Shown here: one piece after another, positions 1 through 9,519 of the stretch
Position numbering within the stretch: position 1 is the stretch's first letter
Layout of the letters: each line of letters begins with the position of its first letter
Assembly (NCBI GenBank): GCA_004212075.1
Contig: RXIF01000002.1
Coordinates: 62,001-126,000 of the forward strand
Source: Candidatus Methanoliparum thermophilum
Lineage (GTDB): Archaea; Halobacteriota; Methanoliparia; Methanoliparales; Methanoliparaceae
Direction of reading: 5' to 3'
Length of the DNA: 64,000 bases
Program-made: the position numbers and the translations under genes
The notes under the pieces: generated by a model
Told to the model about the DNA's origin: nothing
What the model saw: the letters and a program-made list of their open reading frames with translations, nothing else
Databases searched by the model: none

Positions 1-1
1 A

Positions 2-826
2 TGGAATCTAGAATTGGCTCTTATGGAGGGTAATGTGGCGTTGCTTGTGGTAGAAGCGATAGTATCGAGCGTTAAATCTAATTTGATAGGTAGAAAAAAA
101 AAATTGCTTGCTCATACAGATGAAATAGTCGAAGATGTATTGTATGAGAGTATAAAGAATGTTATAAAGAACGATGGCCTTTCTTTCGATGAGATAATAG
201 AAAAGAGCGATAAACCTGTAGTAATCCTGTTTGTAGGAGTTAATGGTACAGGTAAGACTACTACTATAGCAAAAGTTGCAAAGAGGCTTAAAGATAAAGG
301 CTATTCTGTTGTGCTTGCATCAGGCGATACTTACAGGACTGGTGCGTTAGAGCAACTTGAAATTCATGGAGAACGGCTTGGTTTAAAGGTTATAAAACAT
401 CAATACGGTTCAGATCCTTCTGCAGTTATTTATGATGCCATAGAGCATGCAAAGGCGAGAGGTATAGATGTGGTCTTGGCTGATACAGCAGGTAGGATGC
501 ATACAAATTCTAATCTGATGAGAGAACTACAAAAAATTAAAAGGATCAACTCACCGGATTTGACTATATTCGTGGATGAAGCTATTGCAGGTAACGATGC
601 TTTAGAACGGGCTAAACTCTTTGACGAAGCGATTGGATTGGACGGAACTATATTGACGAAGTTAGATACTGATGCAAAAGGTGGTACAGCTATTTCCATA
701 TCATATATCACAGGTAAACCTATATTTTTCTTTGGCACAGGTCAATCATACGACGATTTAATCATTTTTCAAGAAGATTGGTTGTTGAATAAGATATTTG
801 GTAATGATAGTGAGGAGGAAAATTGA
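2..826 (+). CDS. ftsY: Signal recognition particle receptor FtsY (5' partial)
   Basis: FtsY is the membrane-associated SRP receptor GTPase that docks the SRP-ribosome complex at the translocon. The frame is open to the left edge, so the N-terminus is missing; the first visible residues belong to the four-helix N domain (ELALMEGNVALLVVEAIV). The NG domain follows: P-loop GVNGTGKTTT, the DTYRTGALEQL motif, DTAGRM, and the TKLDTDAKGGTAIS guanine-specificity and closing-loop segment. An in-frame TTG at 14 could be mistaken for a start, but coding continues upstream of it. It lies just upstream of ffh on the same strand with a 230-bp AT-rich spacer. The identity is certain; only the real start is out of view. 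Confidence 0.95.
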   Translation, partial: WNLELALMEGNVALLVVEAIVSSVKSNLIGRKKKLLAHTDEIVEDVLYESIKNVIKNDGLSFDEIIEKSDKPVVILFVGVNGTGKTTTIAKVAKRLKDKGYSVVLASGDTYRTGALEQLEIHGERLGLKVIKHQYGSDPSAVIYDAIEHAKARGIDVVLADTAGRMHTNSNLMRELQKIKRINSPDLTIFVDEAIAGNDALERAKLFDEAIGLDGTILTKLDTDAKGGTAISISYITGKPIFFFGTGQSYDDLIIFQEDWLLNKIFGNDSEEEN

Positions 827-1056
827 TTAATAGGGGAAGATGAAAGTTATCATAAAATTCTTGTTTTAAATCATTTGTGACCATATTTACCTATTTTAAC
901 GAATAACATAAATATTAAATAAAAGCAGATCAAAAAATATTATTAAATAAACAAGTTTTGCAAGATTATCATATATTAAGATACTATAAAAATCTAAGAT
1001 GCTACATACCTTTTAAAGACAAAATTTGATAGATCTAGAATAAAGAGGTAATAATA

Positions 1057-2394
1057 ATGATTTTGGGTAATTTGGGCAACTCTCTTAAAGAAACATTTAA
1101 TAAATTGGCAAGATTAAACAAGATAGATAAAAAAATAGCGGAAGAGATCATAAAAGATGTCCAACGGGCTCTTTTACAGGCAGATGTAAATGTAAAGCTC
1201 GTTATGAAACTATCTGAAAATATAAAAAAGAGAGCGTTGAAAGAAGAAGTTTTAGAAGGATTTGATGCAAAGGAGCACATTTCTAAGATAATTTATGAAG
1301 AGTTCTCAAATATTCTAGGTAAAGTTACAGAGATTGAGTTAAAACGTCAGAACATAATGATGGTTGGTCTTCAAGGATCTGGTAAGACGACATCAACCGC
1401 AAAACTCGCCAAATATTTCCAAAGAAAAGGACTGAAGACGTGTGTTATTTGTGCAGATACTTTCAGACCTGGCGCTTACGATCAGCTATCGCAGCTGTGT
1501 AAAGTTCATAGTATTCCTTTTTATGGTGAAAAAGGGAATGAAAACGCTGTAGATGTGGTAAAAAATGGTCTGAATGAGATGAAAGAGTACGAAGTCAAGA
1601 TCGTAGATACGGCAGGAAGACATGCTCTTGAAGACGACCTGATACAGGAAATGAAAGAGATCAATGCAGTACTTAAGCCGGATCATAAATTCTTGGTTCT
1701 GGATGCAGCAATAGGTCAGGAGGCGGAGGTTCAATCCAGAAAATTCAGCGAAGCTATCGGAATAACCGGAGTGATAATCACAAAATTAGACGGAACGGCA
1801 AAAGGTGGCGGAGCGTTGTCTGCAGTATCCGAGACAGGTAGCAGTATTGCTTTTATCGGTGTGGGTGAAAGAATCGATGATTTAGAAAAGTTTGATCCAG
1901 ATAGTTTCATATCCAAGCTGGTTGGGCTGGGCGATCTTAAATCCCTGATGGAACGGGTACAAGAATCGGTTAAACCCGATGAGATGGCTGTAGAAGAGGT
2001 GCTTAAAGGAAAATTTACGTTAAAAGAGATGTATAAACAGTTTGAGGCGATAAACAAGATGGGACCGTTTAATCAGCTCCTTCAGATGATCCCTTTTGGT
2101 GGATTTGGGATTGATTTAAAAGACAAAGATTATGAGAAGACCAAGTATAAACTGGATAGATACAAGATAATAATGGACTCTATGACAGAGTATGAACTTG
2201 AGAATCCCGCCTGTTTTGATAGTAGTAGGATTCGGCGTGTCGCTATCGGGTCGGGATCAGATATTGCAGAGGTAAGAGATCTTTTAAATTATTACAAGAC
2301 GCTGAAAAAAGCGTTCGGTATGTTTAAAGGGGGAAACATACGAGGATTGCCTGGTAAATTTATGAAGATGTTTGGCAGGGAGATAAAGATATGA
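1057..2394 (+). CDS. ffh: Signal recognition particle 54 kDa protein
   Basis: SRP54 binds signal sequences as they emerge from the ribosome and pairs with FtsY in a GTP-dependent complex. The 445-residue length is normal for archaea. An N-terminal helical N domain is followed by a G domain with [32 protein letters not shown] and [14 protein letters not shown]. The methionine-rich M domain that binds 7S RNA and signal peptides covers about residues 300-435 ([20 protein letters not shown]). The ATG is preceded by AAGAGGTAATAAT, a usable ribosome binding site. The SRP RNA is not in this window. Confidence 0.97.
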   Translation: MILGNLGNSLKETFNKLARLNKIDKKIAEEIIKDVQRALLQADVNVKLVMKLSENIKKRALKEEVLEGFDAKEHISKIIYEEFSNILGKVTEIELKRQNIMMVGLQGSGKTTSTAKLAKYFQRKGLKTCVICADTFRPGAYDQLSQLCKVHSIPFYGEKGNENAVDVVKNGLNEMKEYEVKIVDTAGRHALEDDLIQEMKEINAVLKPDHKFLVLDAAIGQEAEVQSRKFSEAIGITGVIITKLDGTAKGGGALSAVSETGSSIAFIGVGERIDDLEKFDPDSFISKLVGLGDLKSLMERVQESVKPDEMAVEEVLKGKFTLKEMYKQFEAINKMGPFNQLLQMIPFGGFGIDLKDKDYEKTKYKLDRYKIIMDSMTEYELENPACFDSSRIRRVAIGSGSDIAEVRDLLNYYKTLKKAFGMFKGGNIRGLPGKFMKMFGREIKI

Positions 2395-2415
2395 GAGATC
2401 TTATTTTATTATCTA

Positions 2416-2817
2416 TCATTCTATGCGTAATTCATAGAAGAAAGAATTTTTATAATTTATGATTGATACCTTGCTACAATACTTTTTAAAATCTATTATC
2501 TCACCATTTAACGGTTTTATTATTATATTGGCAGATATTCTCCTACCAAGTTTACAAATTTCCGGTTGAATCTCTTCTGGTGGGTTGATAGAGACTAGTA
2601 GTCTAGCATTTTTGTATAATGATATTTTTGGATCGAAGATATCGTCTATAACGATCTTAAAAGGGGCATTTTCTACTATAAAAATATCTGTGGCGATATA
2701 TTCGGTATCCTTATAAAGTAATATTCCAAGCTGGAAATTTTTGCCAACGCCGATCTCGATTACTTTATTATTCCCATATTTTTTTATAATATATTCTGCC
2801 AAATCGCTATATAGCAT
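2416..2817 (-). CDS. UPF0146 family protein
   Basis: This 133-residue protein matches the archaeal UPF0146 family of short Rossmann-like proteins that resemble methyltransferases but lack a complete SAM site. The N-terminal VIEIGVGKNFQLG segment resembles a glycine-rich nucleotide loop. It is followed by the family pattern ATDIF, DDIFDP, LYKNARLLVSINPPEEIQ and IIKPLNGE. No catalytic role is known for the family. The gene converges on ffh from the right with a 21-bp gap and is divergent from the acetyltransferase gene that follows. Confidence 0.8.
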   Translation of the reverse strand: MLYSDLAEYIIKKYGNNKVIEIGVGKNFQLGILLYKDTEYIATDIFIVENAPFKIVIDDIFDPKISLYKNARLLVSINPPEEIQPEICKLGRRISANIIIKPLNGEIIDFKKYCSKVSIINYKNSFFYELRIE

Positions 2818-2860
2818 AAATCAATATAAGATTGTTTAATTGATTATAGATAAAAGTTTT

Positions 2861-3352
2861 ATGAAGGTGAATAAAAGATTGTATATTCCTCAAGTAATAA
2901 TCAGACAGTTTAGCATCAACGATTTTCCAGAAGTAAGAGCGTTAGAATTAGACGCATTTAACGAAGATAACTCTATGTATTATATAGAACTGTATCAATT
3001 TTTCCCAGATAGTTTTTATGTGGCAACCGTTAACAACAAGGTAGTCGGCTTTGTAGTAGGATTAATCATTGAAAGAGTTGGACGGATATTCAGCCTGGCA
3101 GTGTTAAGAGATTATAGAGGCAGCGGTATTGGTAAAGCCTTATTAGAAAAAATAATCGATGTTTTAGAGAGAAAAGGAGTAAAAAAGATAAGATTGGAAG
3201 TTAGAGAGGATAATGAGGTTGCTAAAAGACTTTATAAAAGTATGAATTTTAAAGAGGTAGATATCATCCCCTATTATTACAAAGATGGATGTTCTGCAAT
3301 AGTGATGGAGAGGGAGGGATTTTCATGGAAGAACTATTCAAGAAACTTATAG
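2861..3352 (+). CDS. GNAT family N-acetyltransferase (RimI-like)
   Basis: A single GNAT domain transfers an acetyl group from acetyl-CoA to an amine; RimI-like members often act on protein N-termini. The acetyl-CoA pyrophosphate loop is RDYRGSGIGKALLEKI, preceded by the beta4 strand RIFSLAVL and followed by VKKIRLEVREDNEVAKRLYKSMNF, the classic C-terminal half. I chose the ATG at 2861; an upstream in-frame TTG at 2840 would add seven residues. The 3' end overlaps the next gene by 28 nt, which points to co-translation. The substrate is not predictable from sequence. Confidence 0.85.
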   Translation: MKVNKRLYIPQVIIRQFSINDFPEVRALELDAFNEDNSMYYIELYQFFPDSFYVATVNNKVVGFVVGLIIERVGRIFSLAVLRDYRGSGIGKALLEKIIDVLERKGVKKIRLEVREDNEVAKRLYKSMNFKEVDIIPYYYKDGCSAIVMEREGFSWKNYSRNL

Positions 3353-3588
3353 AACGAGTCAAAATAGATCTTGGGATCGATGCACATCTTGAAAAAGAGA
3401 GGAATGAGACTGATAACAAAGTAACGGTCTACCTTTGGGATGATGACATTACAGAGGTATTCTGCATATTAGATTTTTATCTTGATGAGAAGAGAGTTTA
3501 TCCGTTATTCTTTCCAACGATAAACATAGATATGCCAAAATTGCTCTCTATATTAAAAGAAGAGTTAGATGGATGGGAGATTCTATAA
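3325..3588 (+). CDS. Hypothetical protein, 87 aa
   Basis: I do not recognise this protein. It is an 87-residue acidic alpha/beta protein with no cysteine pair, membrane segment or known motif. The start at 3325 is supported by GGGAGGGATTTTC just upstream, inside the end of the acetyltransferase gene. A longer reading from 3289 lacks such a site. It abuts hisS with no gap (stop at 3588, ATG at 3589), so the three genes from 2861 probably form an operon. Confidence 0.65.
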   Translation: MEELFKKLIERVKIDLGIDAHLEKERNETDNKVTVYLWDDDITEVFCILDFYLDEKRVYPLFFPTINIDMPKLLSILKEELDGWEIL

Positions 3589-4839
3589 ATGATCGAGAAA
3601 CCTAGAGGAACGAGAGATTTTCTTCCTGAAGAGATGAATATAAGAAGAATTGTAGAGAAAAAGATGAGAGATGCTGCTGAAAGGTGGGGTTATGTAGAGA
3701 TCAAGACACCAACTTTCGAACATCTCGAACTGTTCACGTTAAAATCAGGAGAGAGTATAATCGATGAGATATATGCGTTCAAAGACAAAGGGGGAAGAAT
3801 GCTTGCGTTACGCCCGGAGATCACTGCACCAGTCATCAGAATTTATATCAATAAGATGCAAAATAGACAAAAACCGTTAAGATTATACTATTTTGATAAT
3901 TGTTTCAGATATGAAAGACCACAAAAAGGCCGTTTTAGAGAGTTTTGGCAATTTGGCATTGAATTAATAGGTGGAAGGAGAGATTTAGCTAATTTTGAAA
4001 TGATCGCTCTTTCTGTGGATATCTTAAGATCTATCGGTCTGAATAATTTTGATCTTCATTTAGGTGATGTTTTTCTCCTTAAAAGATCTATAACACGGAA
4101 TAATAACGATATAGATGAAGAAAAACAGCGAAAGATATTCCGATTAATTGATAAAAAAGATTATAACACACTTAATGCCTTTTTAGATGACGAGAGGATA
4201 GATGGGGAAGGTTTGTTCGCTTTATTAGATTTAAAGGATCTATCTACTATAGATGATATAAAAAAAATCTTTGGTGAGGAAGAGAAGGAGGAGATAGAAG
4301 ATATTTTAAAGATATTAGATCTTTTGAGCATATACGATATACATCCCATATTAGATTTTTCTATCGCAAGAGGCTTGGATTATTACAGCGGTATAGTCTT
4401 TGAGATTTATTCTCGCGGGCTTGGTGCCCAGAAACAGATATGTGGTGGTGGTGAGTACGAACTGATCGAATTGTTTGGAGGAAAATCTGAAAACACTAGG
4501 GGTTTTGCCCTCGGTTTTGATAGAATTATGGAAGTTGTTAAAGAAGAGCGCAAAAACGATAAGAGGATACTCGTTGTTTCCACCGAAGAATGTAGAAGGC
4601 ATGCTATCACTCTTTCAAAAGAGCTCAGAAAGCGGTTTATAGTAGAAACTGATATTATGGGACGAAACTTAAAGGCTCAACTCTCCTATGCAAACTCTGT
4701 CGGAATAAATTTTGCGATTATAATTGGAAGAAAAGAGGTAGAAGAGAATCGGTTTACGTTGAAAAATTTAACAAGTGGAGAACAGTTTTATCTGACGATA
4801 GACAGACTGATCGAGATGTTACAAACCTTTGGTTTGTAG
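3589..4839 (+). CDS. hisS: Histidyl-tRNA synthetase
   Basis: This class II synthetase charges tRNA-His. Visible motifs are the N-terminal KPRGTRDFLPEE, motif 1 region, motif 2 FDNCFRYERPQKGRFREFWQ, the histidine-specific ARGLDYYSGIVFEI, and motif 3 with ENTRGFALGFDRIM. The C-terminal anticodon-binding domain runs from about residue 325 (RILVVSTEE). The 416 residues are normal. The last six codons, LQTFGL plus the TAG stop, lie inside a palindromic repeat (4820-4838), so the native C-terminus appears to have been replaced or extended by the element. Confidence 0.95.
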   Translation: MIEKPRGTRDFLPEEMNIRRIVEKKMRDAAERWGYVEIKTPTFEHLELFTLKSGESIIDEIYAFKDKGGRMLALRPEITAPVIRIYINKMQNRQKPLRLYYFDNCFRYERPQKGRFREFWQFGIELIGGRRDLANFEMIALSVDILRSIGLNNFDLHLGDVFLLKRSITRNNNDIDEEKQRKIFRLIDKKDYNTLNAFLDDERIDGEGLFALLDLKDLSTIDDIKKIFGEEEKEEIEDILKILDLLSIYDIHPILDFSIARGLDYYSGIVFEIYSRGLGAQKQICGGGEYELIELFGGKSENTRGFALGFDRIMEVVKEERKNDKRILVVSTEECRRHAITLSKELRKRFIVETDIMGRNLKAQLSYANSVGINFAIIIGRKEVEENRFTLKNLTSGEQFYLTIDRLIEMLQTFGL

Positions 4840-4860
4840 CTCACGAATCGAAGATTCGTG
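4820..4860. repeat. Palindromic element, two hairpins
   Basis: The first unit, TACAAACC-TTT-GGTTTGTA (4820-4838), forms the 3' end of hisS including the stop codon. The second unit, CACGAATC-GAA-GATTCGTG (4842-4860), follows after a GCT-type linker. Both stems are perfect 8-bp inverted repeats with 3-nt loops. The pair may also act as a transcription terminator between the convergent genes, but it belongs to the dispersed family seen at 13 loci. Confidence 0.85.
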
Positions 4861-4875
4861 ATGTTGGATCTTCTC

Positions 4876-6696
4876 TTATTTTAATCTTTCTAAATATTCT
4901 TCATATTCGACCAATTTGGCTAAAGTGATCGCACCCCTTTCTAGATTAGGATATGGGAAATACACACCAGTGTTTAATTTTATTAATCTGCTCGTCCCTT
5001 CAAATGCAAGGGTTGTAATTATAGGTTTTTTATAGGTTTGTACCCAGTTTAAAACGAGCATTCCTAAGAGATAATCGAGCATCTCTAATATTTTTTCGGT
5101 ATTTACAAGTTTTTTAGATATAATCAAGGATGAGATAGAGGCAACGATATCAGGGATAAATTTTTCTATAAGAGATACTATATCCTTTTTGTTGTATGTC
5201 ATTATCGAGTTTATAAGAGGATTCATTAAGGACACAAACTCTTTTGCATCTTTTTCGTCTCCTGCTGATGCATAATAACCTATTGTAGGTCCTATCAAAT
5301 TTAGAATTATCGAGACATACTCATTAATATCTATCCTATTCGAGAATAAGATTTTTTCTACCATATTTGTGATAGATCCTTTAATATCTATAATCTTTCC
5401 TCCTACTAAAGTCGTGATCACTCTTATAAATGAATAAAGGATGTATCGAATGCTCTTTGGTAGATCTATCCTCGTGAAAATATCTCTGATATCTAAATCA
5501 AAGCTTTCAATTAGTCTCGATATATGGGAAATTCCTCCCATACCGACTAAAATCAATGAATCAATCTCATTTAATTCTAAAACCTTCTCTATCGCTTTTA
5601 GATAAGCTACAAAGTTTCTATCTCCAGCAGGATCGATAGGGTTTCCATGGCTCCATCGAGGAGGAAATATACTATTAAAATAATCGATAACATCTTTAGA
5701 TAATTCGATAACATTCAACCCATTTTGTGCACAAAAATCTGAAGCAACCACACCGATGCTACCGCCCTCTGTTATTATAGCGACATTCCTGCCTTTAGGT
5801 CTTATTCCCGATTCTATCTCTGATAAAAACCCTATAGAGACATCCAATAATTCCTCTTCACTCTTTACCCTGATTACTCCTGACTTTTTGAAAGCTGTAT
5901 CATAAAATTCGTCAATCCCACAAAATGCTCCCGAATGGGACATTATCGCTCTCGCTGTAACTTCACTCTTTCCAGGTTTTAACACAACAACCGGTTTTTT
6001 TGGTGTTACCTCTTTAACCTTCTTGATAAATCTTCTTCCATCATTTAATCCTTCTATATAAGCCATGATCACTTTTACTTCAGGATCGTTGCCAAAATAT
6101 TCTATATAATCTTCTATTTGTATATCTATCGCTCTGCCACAGCTAACATATCTGTGAAATCCAATTCCACGAGCATAAGCGGACTCTGCTATCGCGACAC
6201 CTAACCATCCACCTTGAGATACGAAAGCAAAGGGACCATCTTTTATTAAGATTGGAAACATAGAAGCTACTAAATTAGAAGAAGCACTCCACATACCCAT
6301 GCAATTTGGTCCCACAAAAGGAATATTCCCCTTTCTTGCTATATTTAAAACCTCATCCTCTAATATCTTTCCTTCTTCCCCCATCTCAGCAAATCCGGCA
6401 GATATAATAATTGCAGCCTTTATACCCTTCTCAACGCAGTCTTCCATTACTGTAGGTACATTAGGCCCCGGAATAACAAAAATAGCAAGATCAACAGGGC
6501 CAGGTATATCTGTAACTCTTTTAAATGCTTTATAGCCAAGTATTTTCTCTTCTTTTATATTTACAGGATAGATATCTCCTTTAAATTTACTGCTTACTAT
6601 GCTTAAGAAGGTGGAAAATCCCCATTTATTTATATTGTTGGTTGCGCCTATGACAGCGATCGATCTCGGATTGAATAACGGTTCCAAATTTTTCAT
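4876..6696 (-). CDS. ADP-forming acyl-CoA synthetase, alpha-subunit-like, with insertion
   Basis: Archaeal ADP-forming acyl-CoA synthetases convert acyl-CoA, ADP and Pi to acid, CoA and ATP. This protein has the CoA-binding Rossmann domain (FNPRSIAVIGAT, GPNCMG) and the succinyl-CoA-ligase-like domain with the phospho-histidine site MSHSGAFCG. The ATP-grasp beta domain is absent and no beta gene is adjacent. At 606 residues it is about 130 longer than a usual alpha subunit. The excess is at about residues 390-550, a helix-rich hydrophobic segment (SFIRVITTLVGG, YVSIILNLIG, LLGMLVLNW) between LILVGMGG and KPIITTLAFEG. Whether it is catalytic with a remote beta subunit is unknown. Confidence 0.8.
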   Translation of the reverse strand: MKNLEPLFNPRSIAVIGATNNINKWGFSTFLSIVSSKFKGDIYPVNIKEEKILGYKAFKRVTDIPGPVDLAIFVIPGPNVPTVMEDCVEKGIKAAIIISAGFAEMGEEGKILEDEVLNIARKGNIPFVGPNCMGMWSASSNLVASMFPILIKDGPFAFVSQGGWLGVAIAESAYARGIGFHRYVSCGRAIDIQIEDYIEYFGNDPEVKVIMAYIEGLNDGRRFIKKVKEVTPKKPVVVLKPGKSEVTARAIMSHSGAFCGIDEFYDTAFKKSGVIRVKSEEELLDVSIGFLSEIESGIRPKGRNVAIITEGGSIGVVASDFCAQNGLNVIELSKDVIDYFNSIFPPRWSHGNPIDPAGDRNFVAYLKAIEKVLELNEIDSLILVGMGGISHISRLIESFDLDIRDIFTRIDLPKSIRYILYSFIRVITTLVGGKIIDIKGSITNMVEKILFSNRIDINEYVSIILNLIGPTIGYYASAGDEKDAKEFVSLMNPLINSIMTYNKKDIVSLIEKFIPDIVASISSLIISKKLVNTEKILEMLDYLLGMLVLNWVQTYKKPIITTLAFEGTSRLIKLNTGVYFPYPNLERGAITLAKLVEYEEYLERLK

Positions 6697-6873
6697 AATT
6701 TTTATGTTTAATCATATCTCTTATAAATTTGTTTAATTTCATTATGATAGAACGTATGGAAAACATCAAACAGTATTGCGTTGATAAGTGATGCCACGTA
6801 TATCTTCTCTACATATATACGATTGAATGACATCCATACAGAGCAATTAATCAGTGAGTCTTTTTTATTTTAT

Positions 6874-8817
6874 TTACATGATTACCAATAAAAATCTTGC
6901 AAATAAACCGCCTATTAAAAAGGCGAAGACTGTCTCGAATAATACGATATATATTGCTTTTTTTATGCCTATCTCCCTGACAAGAGCGGCAATTGTTGCC
7001 AAACAAGGAGCATATAACATTGTAGTAAGAGTAAATGTCAGCATTTGAGGTGCAGTCATTATTGCAGATATATTTGTTGTTCCAAATAGAGTTAAAAGCA
7101 TAGTAACGGTTAATTCTTTTCTGACAATACCAAATATCAATACAACACCTGCTAATGGAGGAATTAATAGCCATTCTTCGATTAAAGGACTCAATATATC
7201 TGCTATGGTGCCTGTCAATCCAAACGTATTAAGCAATCCGATAACAAGACTACCGAGGATTATAATAGGAAACGCTATCTTTACAAAATTCATAGTTCTA
7301 TATGTTGCCTGACTTGCTATCACCTTTAAAGATGGTCTCCTAAGAGGTGGCATCTCCATTATAAGACCTAATGGTTCTCCTGGTGCAAATTTATATGCTA
7401 TCTTTCCGAAAAAAGCTATGATAACAAGAATAATAACATAAAGAAGAAAAACATACTCTATACCAAGGTTTTTCCCAACGATACTCATTATCACGATATT
7501 AATCGCGGAACAGGGAACCAAAGTAGATAGAAATATCGAGATCTCTCTCTCTCTTTCCCCCTCAATTATCCTACATCCGAGACATCCTGGTACATTGCAA
7601 CCAAACGAGATGATCAAAGGTATTATTGCCTTTCCATGGACTCCAATCTTGTGCATCAATCCATCCGACAGAAATGCGGCTCTGGCAATATACCCAGTAT
7701 CTTCTATTATCCCGAATAAGAGATAGAACGGTATTATGTACGGAAGAACGATCGTTAATCCGGCAACGAACCCTTCATATATCAAGCCTAAAACACTTGT
7801 GGTAGTAAAAAGATTTAATAAAATCGATTCAAGGAATGCGCTAACAAAATCACCGAATGAGAATATACAATAGAATATAGATAAAAATAAGATTATAAAA
7901 AATATAGAGCCGGTGAAATAATTTGTAAAAAATCTATCTAGTCTATCTATAAACGATTCTTCTGTCTTCAATATCGTCTGTACTTCGTTTACTATCTTAG
8001 TTACAACGAAATATCTTTCTGCTGAGATATATGTGAAGAGATCATCTTTAACACGATCTTTAAGATGTTGGATTATATCATCTACACCTTTTATTTCTAC
8101 ATCTTTTGGTTCGGTTCCTTCTAAGATCTTTATTGCTAACCAACGTTTAGGATATCCTTTATATCTTTCTTCGTTTAATCTTTCACATATCCTTTCGATC
8201 GCATCTTCTAACTCTTTCCTATACTCTATCTTCTTTTGTGGTTTTAATCTGTTTTCATGCAGAACCAAGGTTCCCGCACCTCCTGGCGATTTCTCAACCA
8301 GGAGTGAAGAACGTCTGTTTTCATAGACATATATTGCCTTATCAAGTAATTCTGAAAATCCTTCCCCTTTTATTGCAATTGTTTGAACTACTGGCACTCC
8401 TAAAATCTTGCTAAGTTTATCAATATCGATATAGATGCCTTTAGATCTCGCAAGATCGGCCTGATTTAGTGCTATTAACAGAGGTATCCTCATCTCTATC
8501 AATTGCAAAGTTAAATAAAGGTTTCTTTCAAGCGTGGACGCATCTAAAACGTTTATAACTATATCTGGATTATTTTTAAATATGTAATCCCTTGTTATCT
8601 CCTCTTCCGATGAAAAAGATGAGAATGAATAGATACCAGGGAGATCTATGATATCAATCAAATAATCTCTAAATTTCAATCGTCCTTCTGCCAGCTCTAT
8701 AGTTGTTCCAGGCCAATTTCCTATATGTTGGTGTAATCCTGTCAGATTATTAAAGATTACGCTTTTTCCTACGTTTGTATTTCCTACAAGAGCTATTTTT
8801 ATCTTCTTTTCATTCAT
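6874..8817 (-). CDS. feoB: Ferrous iron transport protein B
   Basis: FeoB is the membrane Fe(II) transporter with a cytosolic GTPase domain. Residues 1-165 show G1 GNTNVGKS, G3 DLPGIYS and G4 NQAD. The C-terminal half holds the two Gate repeats and about eight membrane segments (VLPYIIPFYLLFGIIED, ISFGCNVPGC with the conserved Cys, FGIVRKELTVTML). It overlaps the upstream DtxR-type gene by 8 nt. Residues about 171-190, just after the G domain, are encoded by a palindromic repeat (8259-8304) inserted in frame, which lengthens the linker to the membrane domain. Confidence 0.95.
   Translation of the reverse strand: MNEKKIKIALVGNTNVGKSVIFNNLTGLHQHIGNWPGTTIELAEGRLKFRDYLIDIIDLPGIYSFSSFSSEEEITRDYIFKNNPDIVINVLDASTLERNLYLTLQLIEMRIPLLIALNQADLARSKGIYIDIDKLSKILGVPVVQTIAIKGEGFSELLDKAIYVYENRRSSLLVEKSPGGAGTLVLHENRLKPQKKIEYRKELEDAIERICERLNEERYKGYPKRWLAIKILEGTEPKDVEIKGVDDIIQHLKDRVKDDLFTYISAERYFVVTKIVNEVQTILKTEESFIDRLDRFFTNYFTGSIFFIILFLSIFYCIFSFGDFVSAFLESILLNLFTTTSVLGLIYEGFVAGLTIVLPYIIPFYLLFGIIEDTGYIARAAFLSDGLMHKIGVHGKAIIPLIISFGCNVPGCLGCRIIEGEREREISIFLSTLVPCSAINIVIMSIVGKNLGIEYVFLLYVIILVIIAFFGKIAYKFAPGEPLGLIMEMPPLRRPSLKVIASQATYRTMNFVKIAFPIIILGSLVIGLLNTFGLTGTIADILSPLIEEWLLIPPLAGVVLIFGIVRKELTVTMLLTLFGTTNISAIMTAPQMLTFTLTTMLYAPCLATIAALVREIGIKKAIYIVLFETVFAFLIGGLFARFLLVIM
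8259..8304. repeat. Palindromic element inside feoB
   Basis: GCAGAACC-AA-GGTTC is followed by CTCCTGG (8280-8286) and its inverted partner CCAGGAG (8298-8304). The core GCACCTCCTGGCGATTTCT recurs at 10570-10588 with one change. In feoB it is read in frame and encodes KSPGGAGTLVLHE. It lies in the poorly conserved linker after the GTPase domain, where an insertion could be tolerated. Confidence 0.75.
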
Positions 8818-9460
8818 AATCTTTTTTCACCAGTATTTTTTTGGCAAGACCTTTTCCTATCGCGATCTCAGATTGTTTTACTTTTATCTTGACCGGGCCT
8901 GTAGAAATTTTATTAATTACTTCTATATAGTTTCCTGGAACCAGACCTAATTCGTTAAGTCTCATTTTTGCTTTTTTTCCACAAAGAAAATCTATAATTT
9001 TTGCCTTTTGGCCTATTTCAAGACTATCTAACATGGATGTAAAACAATCATCACAATTTTTATCATCACATTTCGGTATAGTTTTACCATCTGGACATTC
9101 TGTAGGACAACTTAAATATTTACATAGCGCATCGGTACTCTCTCTTGATATCGCATGTTCCAGCTCACATGCTTCATTATGAATCTCTTTCCTCTTTAAA
9201 ATTGTTGAAAGAAATGTTTCAAGCAACCTATGCTTTCTTTTTAACTCTTTTGCCTTTTTAAATCCTTTATTTGTTAATTCTATATTTTTATATCTCTTAT
9301 AATCCAAAAACCCTTTTTTAGAAAGTTTCTTCACCATCTCACTCGTACTTGCCATACTAACATCTAATCTTTCAGATATATTCTTCGTAGATAATCGTTC
9401 TCCCTCTTCCATAAGATCATACATTGCTTCTAGATATTCTTCTTCACTCTTACTAAGCAT
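8810..9460 (-). CDS. DtxR/IdeR-family metal-dependent repressor with FeoA domain
   Basis: This metalloregulator binds DNA when loaded with Fe(II) or Mn(II). An N-terminal winged helix (residues 1-65, SKSEEEYLEAMYDL and RLDVSMASTSEMVKKL) precedes the dimerisation and metal-binding helix with ACELEHAISRE, then a cysteine-bearing CP-TECPDGKTIPKCDDKNC stretch. The C-terminal FeoA/SH3-like domain is at about residues 140-215 (MRLNELGLVPG). It is co-transcribed with feoB (8-nt overlap). A palindromic TTAGG-N4-CCTAA site sits in its promoter, so autoregulation by iron is likely. Confidence 0.92.
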   Translation of the reverse strand: MLSKSEEEYLEAMYDLMEEGERLSTKNISERLDVSMASTSEMVKKLSKKGFLDYKRYKNIELTNKGFKKAKELKRKHRLLETFLSTILKRKEIHNEACELEHAISRESTDALCKYLSCPTECPDGKTIPKCDDKNCDDCFTSMLDSLEIGQKAKIIDFLCGKKAKMRLNELGLVPGNYIEVINKISTGPVKIKVKQSEIAIGKGLAKKILVKKDYE

Positions 9461-9492
9461 AAATACTAAAATAATAATCTTGTATATAAAAC

Positions 9493-9506
9493 TTAGGGTA
9501 ACCTAA
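9493..9506. promoter_or_regulatory. Putative DtxR-family operator upstream of the dtxR-feoB operon
   Basis: TTAGGGTAACCTAA is a palindrome with half-sites TTAGG and CCTAA, close to the DtxR/IdeR iron-box consensus. It lies 33 bp upstream of the regulator start on the minus strand, next to an AT-rich TATA-like stretch (9479-9492). Binding of the metal-loaded repressor there would block transcription factor B/TBP recruitment. This is inferred from the site sequence and context. Confidence 0.75.
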
Positions 9507-9519
9507 TTTTATATGTATT

